A stretch of DNA of 7,895 bases from Syntrophomonadaceae bacterium. Lineage in GTDB: Bacteria > Bacillota > Dethiobacteria > DTU022 > UBA8154. The translations under genes were made by a program, and so were the position numbers. Under the pieces are notes generated by a model. The model made no database searches. It worked only from the letters and a program-made list of their open reading frames with translations, and was not told the origin of the DNA. The stretch spans positions 1 through 7,895 of the forward strand of contig PWWY01000171.1 in NCBI GenBank assembly GCA_003561325.1, read 5' to 3'. Positions within the stretch are counted from its first letter, which is position 1, and every line of letters begins with the position of its first letter. Below are positions 1 through 5,472 of this stretch, in pieces.

Positions 1-929
1 CCCACCACCCCTATCTTTACAATCCCCTGGAAAACCTGGATTTTGGCCAGCCCCGCCAGGCCCTGGTGGCCCGGGCCATCAAGGATGACCTGCTGCTTTA
101 TACTGCTCACACCAACCTGGATATAGCCCCCGGGGGGGTTAACCAGGTCCTGGGGGAACGATTCGGCCTGCGGGAGATGGATCCTCTCGCGGTCACCGGT
201 TCCGAGGAACTGGAAAAGCTCGTGGTATTCGTGCCCTCAGGCTATGAAGACTCCGTCCGCCAGGCTGTTTCCCAGGTGGGAGCAGGATGGATCGGAAACT
301 ACAGCCACTGCACCTTCCAGGTTATGGGCACGGGCACGTTTTTACCCCTGGAAGGGACGCAGCCTTTTCTGGGCCGGGAAGGGTCCCTGGAGCATGTGAA
401 CGAATACCGGCTGGAGACGATTTTACCCCGGCGGCTGCGCACCCGGGGGCTGCAGGCCTTGTTTGCCGCCCATCCTTATGAAGAAGTGGCTTACGACCTT
501 TACGCCCTGGAAAATACGGGTCATGCCTGGGGGCTGGGGCGAGTTGGCCGATTGGAGCAGCCGATGACCCTGGGTCAGCTGGTCCAAACCACCCGGGAAC
601 GGCTTGAAGTGGGCAGTGAACTGCGCTTTCTTGGCGATTTAGGCCGCCTGGTAGAGCGAGTGGCCCTCCTGGGGGGAAACGGGGGAAGTTACATCGATGC
701 AGCCGTAGAAAAGGGAGCCCATGTTTTGATCACCGGGGATATTAAATATCACGAAGCGCAGCGGTCCGCTGAAGCCGGCCTGGCCTTGATCGATGCCGGT
801 CATGAGGCCACGGAGAAGCCGGTGCTAGCCGCTGTCGCCCGGCAGCTCAGTCCATGGCTGCAGCGCGGCGGGTATGAAACCGGAGTTGTGATCTCTGGAC
901 AAAAAAATATACCTTGGAACACGGAATGA
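1..929 (+). CDS. NIF3/YqfO family dinuclear metal-centre protein (5' partial)
   Basis: The reading frame is open from base 3 to the TGA at 927-929, giving 308 visible residues; the true start lies upstream. The first visible residues are His-His-Pro, the metal-binding HHP motif of the NIF3 (DUF34) family, followed by the conserved AHTNLD block. Near the C-terminus are GDIKYHEA and DAGHEATE, which carry the second set of metal ligands. Between these halves sits an insert of about 100 residues (roughly residues 75-180) resembling the PII/CutA-like domain of Bacillus YqfO, so this is the long form of about 370 residues. The family forms hexameric rings with a two-metal site; its substrate is not firmly established. 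A GTG at 66 is an internal Val codon, not the start, because the family motifs continue upstream of it. The family call is confident; the biochemical role is not known. Confidence 0.93.
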   Translation, partial: HHPYLYNPLENLDFGQPRQALVARAIKDDLLLYTAHTNLDIAPGGVNQVLGERFGLREMDPLAVTGSEELEKLVVFVPSGYEDSVRQAVSQVGAGWIGNYSHCTFQVMGTGTFLPLEGTQPFLGREGSLEHVNEYRLETILPRRLRTRGLQALFAAHPYEEVAYDLYALENTGHAWGLGRVGRLEQPMTLGQLVQTTRERLEVGSELRFLGDLGRLVERVALLGGNGGSYIDAAVEKGAHVLITGDIKYHEAQRSAEAGLALIDAGHEATEKPVLAAVARQLSPWLQRGGYETGVVISGQKNIPWNTE

Positions 930-931
930 CC

Positions 932-960
932 AGGATAGGTATGGACCCTATCCTTTTTTA
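932..960 (+). terminator. Intrinsic terminator after the NIF3 gene
   Basis: An 8-bp perfect stem (AGGATAGG at 932-939 with CCTATCCT at 947-954) encloses a 7-base loop and runs straight into a T-tract (TTTTTTA). It begins 2 bases after the NIF3 stop codon. It should end the upstream transcript, although the next gene starts only about 26 bases later, so partial read-through into the zinc-ribbon gene is possible. Confidence 0.85.
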
Positions 961-985
961 TTGTTAGAATGAAAGGGTGAGAGCG

Positions 986-1705
986 GTGGAACCGAAGAAA
1001 TTGTTGTGGCAGCTGCAGGAAACCGAGCAGGAAATTTTTCAGAAAGAAAAGCAGCTGCAAAACATCCCCAGTGTGGCTGCCTACCAGGAGAAGAAAAGCG
1101 CACTACAAGAGCTGTCAGAGGCTCTTTCCCGCAAGGAAGACCAGCGCCGGTCCCTCCAAAAAGACTTATCCCGTAAAGAGATGCACCTGCTTTCTCTTTC
1201 CGGCTCCCTGGATGAAGCCCGGAAAAAGCTTTACAGCGGCGAGGTCCCCAGCGTGAAAGAACTGGAAAGCCTGGAAAAAAAGGTCCAGGTGTTGCAGCGA
1301 GAGAAACAGCAGCTGGAAGACGCGATCTTGAACCTGATGGAATCCCAGGAGGGCCTGGAGGAAGAACTTTCCCGTATGCACCAACGCTACCGGGAGGAAG
1401 AGGAAGAACTGAAACGGGCCCGCTCCCGGGCGAAAAAAGACTTCGAACAGGTCCAGCAGCAGCTGCAGGAGTTGAAAAGCAGGAAAGAGGAACTGGAAGG
1501 AAGCATGGAAGGCGATCTTTTGGCCCGCTACCGGGAAATGTCCCGGGGAGGGCGGCGCTGTATTTCACCGGTGAGAGACAACTTTTGCGGCATCTGCAAT
1601 GTCTCCCTGCCTTCTTCCTTTCGCGCGTTTCTATTCACCCCGGGCAAGCAGGTTTATTGTGAAAACTGCGGTTCCATGCTGGTTCTCATGGAGGAAGATT
1701 CTTGA
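986..1705 (+). CDS. Coiled-coil C4 zinc-ribbon protein (DUF164 / zf-RING_7 type)
   Basis: The protein has 239 residues. Residues about 5-175 are rich in Glu, Lys, Gln and Leu with heptad-like spacing, predicting a long antiparallel coiled coil. The C-terminus carries a four-cysteine zinc ribbon, CGIC (Cys201, Cys204) and CENC (Cys225, Cys228). This layout is the DUF164 family, whose characterised relative in Helicobacter (HP0958/FlgZ) is a flagellar chaperone; no function can be assigned here. I chose the GTG at 986 because AAGGGTGA (973-980) sits 5 bases upstream as a Shine-Dalgarno. An in-frame GTG at 977 overlaps that site and is less likely. DUF164 genes often follow NIF3 genes in Clostridia (general knowledge). 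The gene lies 19 bases before the TPR gene with no terminator between them, so the two probably share a transcript. Confidence 0.88.
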   Translation: MEPKKLLWQLQETEQEIFQKEKQLQNIPSVAAYQEKKSALQELSEALSRKEDQRRSLQKDLSRKEMHLLSLSGSLDEARKKLYSGEVPSVKELESLEKKVQVLQREKQQLEDAILNLMESQEGLEEELSRMHQRYREEEEELKRARSRAKKDFEQVQQQLQELKSRKEELEGSMEGDLLARYREMSRGGRRCISPVRDNFCGICNVSLPSSFRAFLFTPGKQVYCENCGSMLVLMEEDS

Positions 1706-1724
1706 ACTCAGGAAGGGGTTCCGT

Positions 1725-2411
1725 ATGAAGCAGGAGAAGACAGAGACACAAAAGAAAAAAACCAGGAAAAAAAACGTGCGTAATGCCGTCTACCTGCTGG
1801 TGGCCCTGCTGCTGGTGGGAGGACTCGTCTTAAGCGCCACCTTTGGTTTCATTGATTTCCTGGCCCGCGGCGGACAACCCCCGCCAGTACCGGGGACCGA
1901 AGGAGATCATCTGGTCGCCCTGGCACAACGGGCCGATTCCCTGGAGAAATCCCTGGAGGAGAACCCGGGGGATACCGACCTGTTGGCGGAGCTGGGTTAT
2001 GTCTACTACCAGGCTTCCATGCTGTCCTGGGAGCGGGGCCGGGGCGCCGAGGGCGAACGCTATGCCCAGCATAGCAAGGATCGGCTCATAGAAGCGACAG
2101 AGCAGGGTTTTGCAGAGCCCTGGGCCACCCTGATCGTGGCCCTCCTTTCCATGTCCGGCGAGAACCAGGAGCTGGCGGAAGAGTACTTCGAACGAACCCT
2201 GGAAATGGACGATGAAGATCCCGAAGTCCACCTCTATTACGGGATTTACCTCTCTTCCGTGGATAAGGTGGAGCTGGCGCGGGAGCACTGGAAGCGGGTG
2301 CTGGACCTGGATGATGTAGATCCTTGGCTTGTCCAGGCAGCCGAGATGTCCCTGCAGGAAGGGGAGCAGCCCGAGGAGCCTGCAGAGCAACCGAAGCCGC
2401 AGGAAGAATGA
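1725..2411 (+). CDS. Membrane-anchored tetratricopeptide-repeat protein
   Basis: The protein has 228 residues. A very basic N-terminus (residues 1-19, many Lys and Arg) is followed by one hydrophobic segment (about 21-46), predicting a signal anchor with the rest outside the membrane. Residues about 62-205 contain TPR-like helical pairs, for example the segments around NPGDTDLLAELGYVYYQAS, AEEYFERTLEMDDEDPEV and AREHWKRVLDLDDVDPW. The last 17 residues are a Pro/Glu/Gln-rich tail. TPR proteins act as scaffolds; no partner is evident. The start is the ATG at 1725, preceded by AGGAAGGGG (1710-1718). The same frame is open upstream to 1599, but that part overlaps the zinc-ribbon gene and has no coding merit. 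It probably belongs to the same operon as the preceding gene. Confidence 0.85.
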   Translation: MKQEKTETQKKKTRKKNVRNAVYLLVALLLVGGLVLSATFGFIDFLARGGQPPPVPGTEGDHLVALAQRADSLEKSLEENPGDTDLLAELGYVYYQASMLSWERGRGAEGERYAQHSKDRLIEATEQGFAEPWATLIVALLSMSGENQELAEEYFERTLEMDDEDPEVHLYYGIYLSSVDKVELAREHWKRVLDLDDVDPWLVQAAEMSLQEGEQPEEPAEQPKPQEE

Positions 2412-2429
2412 GTTTTCAGGGAATGCAGA

Positions 2430-2590
2430 GGCTTTGCGTAAGTTGGATCGGGAAATAAGCCGAGCCTAGAGGCAAATTTAGCCCTGCCGGGCCCCCTTTT
2501 TAACCTAAATCCTGAAGCAGGATCGTGGTTAAGGTGGTGCGCCGGCAGACCCCTTCCCAGGGATAGAAGCGGCTCTTGACACAAAAGTGG
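2430..2590 (+). ncRNA. Candidate structured RNA or leader in the TPR-pilD spacer
   Basis: This 207-base spacer (2412-2618) has no convincing gene but contains a strong long hairpin. CTGCCGG (2484-2490) pairs with CCGGCAG (2542-2548), TTAACC (2500-2505) with GGTTAA (2527-2532), and ATCCTG (2509-2514) with CAGGAT (2518-2523) around an AAG loop; the intervening 9-base segments can pair partly. Outside it, CTTTGCGTAAG (2432-2442) can pair imperfectly with CTTGACACAAAAG (2575-2587) as a closing stem around an open central region. A closing stem, bubble and long apical arm over about 155 nt recalls 6S RNA, but I see no sequence signature that proves it and no good promoter in front. It could equally be the 5' leader of the prepilin peptidase gene or a 3' end for the TPR transcript. 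Confidence 0.3.
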
Positions 2591-2618
2591 CAGAAATACA
2601 ACACAGGAGTGGGTCACG

Positions 2619-3377
2619 TTGCAGGGTTCTATGTTCTGGGGATACGCTATTGCGGCGGCTGTAGGGCTGGTGGCGGGGAGCTTCTTAAACGTTGTTGCTT
2701 ACCGCTACCTGAGCGGCGGATCTATTGTGCGTCCGGCCTCTCACTGTCCCTCCTGCCTGACCCCCCTTTCCGTTAAAGACCTGGTACCCCTCTTCAGCTA
2801 TTTGTTGCTGCGGGGCCGCTGCCGCTACTGCCGCACAGGCATACCCCCGCGTTATCCCCTTATAGAAGCCGGGACAGCGGGGTTATTCCTGCTCTGCTTC
2901 CATTATTACACCTTCACACCTGCCTTTTTTCAATATGCTGTCCTCTTTTCCCTTCTGCTGGTGATTTCTGTGATCGATTTGGAGCGCCACCTTATTCCCA
3001 ACCGGCTGGTGCTCCTGCTCCTGGCCTGGGTGATCTTCTGGCAGCTGTTCCTCCCCAGGTTTTCCACCCTTTCTGCCCTGGGCGGGCTTTTCACCGGTGG
3101 ACTCTTGTTCCTGGCCATTGCCCTGTTGAGCCAGGGGGGGATAGGGGGAGGCGATGTGAAGCTCATGGCAGTCCTGGGCTTTGCCAGCGGCCTGCCTGAT
3201 GTGCTGTTGGTTTTCATGCTGGCTTTTTTCAGCGGAGCCCTGGTGGGGGTCCTGCTGATCATCTTCAAGAAAAAAACCCGCAAGTCGCCCCTGGCGTTTG
3301 GCCCCTTCCTTGCCCTGGCCTTCCTGGGAATGACCTTGTGGGGCCCCTGGATCTGGGACGGGTATTTTTCGTTTTAA
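2619..3377 (+). CDS. pilD: Type IV prepilin peptidase (A24 family)
   Basis: The 252-residue polytopic membrane enzyme would cleave the leader of type IV pilin-like precursors and usually also N-methylates the new N-terminus. The N-terminal hydrophobic helix with GSFLNVVAYR (20-29) is typical. The cytoplasmic zinc-binding loop has two CxxC pairs (Cys43/Cys46 and Cys68/Cys71), linked to methyltransferase activity. The two catalytic aspartates are Asp120 in VIDLERHLIPN and Asp179 in the GGGDVKLM (GxGD) motif. Several further hydrophobic segments follow, and the length is normal for the family. The start is the TTG at 2619, because AGGAGTGG (2605-2612) lies 6 bases before it; the ATG at 2631 has only a weak AGGG. 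No pilin, ATPase or secretin gene is adjacent, so the substrate (pili, pseudopili or competence apparatus) cannot be told from this window. It could equally be called comC by Bacillus naming. Confidence 0.92.
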   Translation: MQGSMFWGYAIAAAVGLVAGSFLNVVAYRYLSGGSIVRPASHCPSCLTPLSVKDLVPLFSYLLLRGRCRYCRTGIPPRYPLIEAGTAGLFLLCFHYYTFTPAFFQYAVLFSLLLVISVIDLERHLIPNRLVLLLLAWVIFWQLFLPRFSTLSALGGLFTGGLLFLAIALLSQGGIGGGDVKLMAVLGFASGLPDVLLVFMLAFFSGALVGVLLIIFKKKTRKSPLAFGPFLALAFLGMTLWGPWIWDGYFSF

Positions 3378-3415
3378 GAACAGGTTTTCTGGAAATTGGC
3401 CTGCTGTAAATAAGC

Positions 3416-3444
3416 TTGATATTTACGATTATTAATGCTACAAT
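3416..3444 (+). promoter_or_regulatory. Sigma-A promoter of selC
   Basis: TTGATA (3416-3421) and TACAAT (3439-3444) are each one base from the consensus hexamers and are exactly 17 bases apart in an AT-rich stretch. The predicted transcript starts near 3451, about 30 bases before mature selC. It is the best promoter in the window and could drive selC together with the small zinc-ribbon gene and perhaps selAB. Confidence 0.8.
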
Positions 3445-3451
3445 GTTCTAT

Positions 3452-3470
3452 GCCTTCGATGAAAGAAGGC
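3452..3470 (+). promoter_or_regulatory. Hairpin in the selC precursor leader
   Basis: GCCTTC (3452-3457) and GAAGGC (3465-3470) form a perfect 6-bp stem with a 7-base loop, followed by TTTACTT. It falls at the predicted 5' end of the selC transcript, 11 bases before the tRNA. It may protect or shape the precursor before RNase P cleavage. The T-run is too short and interrupted for a confident terminator. Confidence 0.5.
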
Positions 3471-3481
3471 TTTACTTGCAG

Positions 3482-3577
3482 GGGAGTAGCTAGTGGCCTG
3501 GTGGCGCTCGCGGCCTTCAAAGCCGTAGGTGGGCTGACGAAGTCCACGGTGGGTTCGATTCCCATCTACTCCCGCCA
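3482..3577 (+). tRNA. selC: tRNA-Sec (selenocysteine, anticodon TCA)
   Basis: The tRNA reads UGA as selenocysteine. The acceptor stem has 8 bp, GGGAGTAG (3482-3489) with CTACTCCC (3566-3573), then discriminator G3574 and an encoded CCA (3575-3577). The D-stem is extended to about 6 bp (AGTGGC with GGCGCT, one G-G mismatch). The anticodon loop CTTCAAA (3515-3521) places TCA at 3517-3519. The long variable arm is a 7-bp stem, GTGGGCT (3529-3535) with AGTCCAC (3541-3547). The T-arm has a 5-bp stem with the loop TTCGATT. The 8+5 acceptor/T arrangement, long D-stem, large variable arm and TCA anticodon together are diagnostic of bacterial tRNA-Sec. It lies directly upstream of selA and selB, the enzymes that charge and deliver it. 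Confidence 0.97.
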
Positions 3578-3610
3578 GTTTTGCCACTTCTTATGCCGAG
3601 GAGGAAGAAC

Positions 3611-3769
3611 ATGAGCGAAGAGTACGAAGCCCAGGTGATCAGCAGCCACGTGATCAAATGCCCTGTTTGCGACGGAGAGCAGGCCGTTGTCGTTGTTTGG
3701 GATGACGGTGATGTGGACTTAATCTGCGTAGGCTGCAAGCATACCGAGCGGTTTAGCGTGGGCGGCTAG
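3611..3769 (+). CDS. Small zinc-ribbon protein of unknown function
   Basis: This 52-residue protein begins 33 bases after the selC CCA end. The ATG at 3611 is preceded by a strong purine-rich ribosome binding site (GAGGAGGAAG, about 3599-3607), so the gene is almost certainly translated; in-frame TTG (3581) and ATG (3593) codons upstream lack such a site. Two CxxC pairs, CPVC (Cys17, Cys20) and CVGC (Cys39, Cys42), separated by a short beta-rich segment (AVVVVWDDGDVDLI), predict one zinc ribbon. The protein is acidic and has no membrane segment. I do not recognise a named family. Its place between selC and selA suggests a link to selenocysteine metabolism, but that is context only. It has no in-frame TGA, so it is not itself a selenoprotein. 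Confidence 0.8.
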   Translation: MSEEYEAQVISSHVIKCPVCDGEQAVVVVWDDGDVDLICVGCKHTERFSVGG

Positions 3770-3809
3770 TTCTTGACAGGAACCGTTCATCAGCATAGAG
3801 GGAGAGACG

Positions 3810-3935
3810 ATGAAGAAGTGGGCGAAGACGGCACACTTCTTTTTTATTTTCAGAGAGAGCGGGATCAGACCTGCCAACACGGGCCCGGGCTCCTGGAATT
3901 ATTGGGGGAGAGAAGGATTCAATTTTCCCGTGTAG
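3810..3935 (+). CDS. Possible 41-codon upstream ORF in the selA leader
   Basis: An ATG at 3810 has AGGGAG (3799-3804) 5 bases upstream and opens a 41-residue frame (begins MKKWAKTAHFFFIF) ending at the TAG at 3933-3935, exactly at the 3' edge of the ACACGGG/CCCGTGT stem. If it is translated, ribosomes would unwind that stem, as in a leader peptide. The sequence resembles no family I know, and chance is a fair alternative. Confidence 0.2.
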   Translation: MKKWAKTAHFFFIFRESGIRPANTGPGSWNYWGREGFNFPV

Positions 3936-4010
3936 AAATAGTACTGTTGGAAACGAAAGTGGCTCGCTTAAATGTTTTTGCCAACTTTACCGAGGGGAAC
4001 TTGGAAGAAA

Positions 4011-4017
4011 AAGGAGG
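4011..4017 (+). promoter_or_regulatory. Ribosome binding site fixing the selA TTG start
   Basis: AAGGAGG lies 7 bases before the in-frame TTG at 4025, an ideal Shine-Dalgarno match and distance. No comparable site precedes the other in-frame start candidate, the TTG at 3773. Confidence 0.85.
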
Positions 4018-4024
4018 AAATCAT

Positions 4025-5440
4025 TTGTCTTCTCATTTTTTGCAGACATATTTACGCCGCTTGCCTGCAGTCGAGAAGCTCCTGCAGTCCACGGTGCTGG
4101 TTGAGGTCCTGGAAGATTTTCCTCGTGCCGTGCTGGTCAAAGAAATCCAGGATACCATCGAAGAAAAGCGCGAGATGATCCGCCAGGCCGGTTCGGAAGC
4201 CGAGCTGGAGCCTTTGGATTTTTCCACCGGATCTATTGCTGCCGAAGTGCTCCAGCGGGTTAGAGAGAAAACGGCCCTGAACCTGCGGCCTGTGATCAAT
4301 GCCACAGGGGTGCTATTACATACCAACCTGGGCAGGGCTCCCCTGCCTCGCACCGCCATTGAGGCAATTCAACAGGTGGGGGCTTCTTTCAGCAACCTGG
4401 AATTTTCCCTGACGACGGGGAAGCGTTCTTCCCGCTTTGAACACCTGGAAGGGTTGATCTGCCAGGTCACCGGCGCCGAGGCGGCCCTGGTGGTGAATAA
4501 CAATGCAGGGGCCGTTTTTCTGGATTTAAATACACTGGCAGCCGGGAAAGAAGTGATCGTTTCCCGCGGCGAGCTGGTGGAAATAGGCGGATCGTTCCGC
4601 ATCCCGGAAGTGATGGCGAAAAGCGGGGCTCACCTGGTGGAGGTGGGAACCACCAACAAGTGTCACCCCAGGGACTACCGGGAAGCCCTGGGGGATAATA
4701 CGGCTCTTTTTCTCAAGGTTCACACCAGCAATTACAAGATCATGGGCTTTACCACGGCGGTGCCCTTACGTTCCCTGGTAAAGCTGGCCAAAGAATACCG
4801 GGTGCCGGTCATGGAAGATCTGGGCAGCGGGGTCCTGGTGGACCTCTCCCGCTACGGCCTGCCCCATGAGCCCACGGTCCAGGAATCCGTTTCTGCGGGA
4901 GCGGACCTGGTCATGTTCAGCGGAGACAAGCTCCTGGGAGGCCCGCAGGCCGGGATTATCGTAGGGAAGAAGCGTTACGTGGAAATGATTAAGAGCAACC
5001 AGCTGGCCCGGGCCCTGCGCGTGGACAAGTTTGCCCTGGCCGGGCTGGAAGCCACCTTGCGCCTCTACCTGGATGAAAAAACAGCCCTCCGGGAAATCCC
5101 CATCCTGCGCATGCTGACCACGTCAACGGAAGAGTTGGAACAGCGGGCCGCCCGCTTACTGGAGAAGGTATCCTTCCTGTTGAACGAGCACTTCCAGGTG
5201 GGGCTTCTCCGGGAAAAAGCCCGGGTTGGCGGTGGATCCCTGCCCCTGGTTGCCCTGCCCAGCTGCCAGATCTCCATTGAGCCCCGGCACATGAATGCCG
5301 GGGCCTTTGCCGCAAAACTGCGCAAGGCAAAAAGGCCCGTCATTGCCCGGGTGCGCAAAAACCGGGTGTTGCTGGATCTCCGCTCCGCGCTGGAACAGGA
5401 AGATGACCAGCTGCTGAGCAGCCTGGAAAGCGTGATTTAA
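4025..5440 (+). CDS. selA: L-seryl-tRNA(Sec) selenium transferase SelA
   Basis: SelA is a PLP enzyme that converts Ser-tRNA(Sec) to Sec-tRNA(Sec) using selenophosphate; the E. coli enzyme is a ring-shaped decamer. With the TTG start the protein has 471 residues, matching the usual ~460, and opens with the typical SelA N-terminus (LRRLPAVEKLLQ). The conserved INATGVLLHTNLGRAPLP block lies at about residues 91-108, MEDLGSG at 263-269, and the PLP-binding lysine is Lys302 in SGDKLLGGPQAG (299-310). All key motifs are intact. The reading frame stays open upstream to the zinc-ribbon stop codon, so automatic callers may give a 555-residue protein from the TTG at 3773. The extra 84 residues match no SelA domain I know, and the site at 4011-4017 favours 4025. 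selB follows after 32 bases in the same direction. Confidence 0.95.
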   Translation: MSSHFLQTYLRRLPAVEKLLQSTVLVEVLEDFPRAVLVKEIQDTIEEKREMIRQAGSEAELEPLDFSTGSIAAEVLQRVREKTALNLRPVINATGVLLHTNLGRAPLPRTAIEAIQQVGASFSNLEFSLTTGKRSSRFEHLEGLICQVTGAEAALVVNNNAGAVFLDLNTLAAGKEVIVSRGELVEIGGSFRIPEVMAKSGAHLVEVGTTNKCHPRDYREALGDNTALFLKVHTSNYKIMGFTTAVPLRSLVKLAKEYRVPVMEDLGSGVLVDLSRYGLPHEPTVQESVSAGADLVMFSGDKLLGGPQAGIIVGKKRYVEMIKSNQLARALRVDKFALAGLEATLRLYLDEKTALREIPILRMLTTSTEELEQRAARLLEKVSFLLNEHFQVGLLREKARVGGGSLPLVALPSCQISIEPRHMNAGAFAAKLRKAKRPVIARVRKNRVLLDLRSALEQEDDQLLSSLESVI

Positions 5441-5472
5441 AGCTCTATATGCTGAAGGGATGATGGTTTGCA

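Larger units (their letters stand above)
3770..4024 (+). promoter_or_regulatory. Untranslated-looking leader of selA with paired elements
   Basis: The stretch between the small zinc-ribbon gene and the likely selA start holds several structured elements. GCGGG (3859-3863) pairs with CCTGC (3870-3874) around an ATCAGA loop. ACACGGG (3877-3883) pairs perfectly with CCCGTGT (3927-3933), and GGAATT (3895-3900) can pair inside it with AATTTTCC (3921-3928), partly in competition. GCCCGGGC (3883-3890) is a palindrome. A TTGACA lies at 3773-3778, but the matching -10 position reads TAGAGG, which is poor. In E. coli a SECIS-like element upstream of selAB lets SelB repress its own operon; this leader could play a similar part, but I cannot point to a proven SelB-binding loop. 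Confidence 0.4.

Noticed and set aside
66..68. GTG as the start of the NIF3-family gene
   Set aside because: The frame is open back to base 3 and encodes the conserved HHP motif, so the gene is simply cut by the window edge and this is an internal Val codon.
948..2390. Long minus-strand open frames (948-1568 and 1830-2390)
   Set aside because: They lie antisense to clear coding genes, are Pro/Gly/Ser-rich or His/Gln/Leu-rich as expected from GC-rich shadows, and have no family motifs or ribosome binding sites that stand out.
2531..2548. T-box-like AAGGTGGTGC stretch
   Set aside because: It only partly matches the AGGGTGGNACCGCG core, lies inside the long hairpin, and is not upstream of an aminoacyl-tRNA synthetase or amino-acid gene.
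2576..2602. TTGACA as a promoter for the prepilin peptidase gene
   Set aside because: The -35 is perfect but the best -10 (TACAAC) is only 15 bases away and a 17-base spacing gives CAACAC; too weak to list.
3773..3801. TTGACA as a promoter for selA
   Set aside because: At 17-base spacing the -10 reads TAGAGG, three of six matches; kept only as a remark under the leader.
3773..4024. N-terminal 84-residue extension of SelA
   Set aside because: It has no strong start site, contains no Met and matches no SelA domain, and a perfect Shine-Dalgarno marks TTG 4025; recorded as a finding, not as coding.
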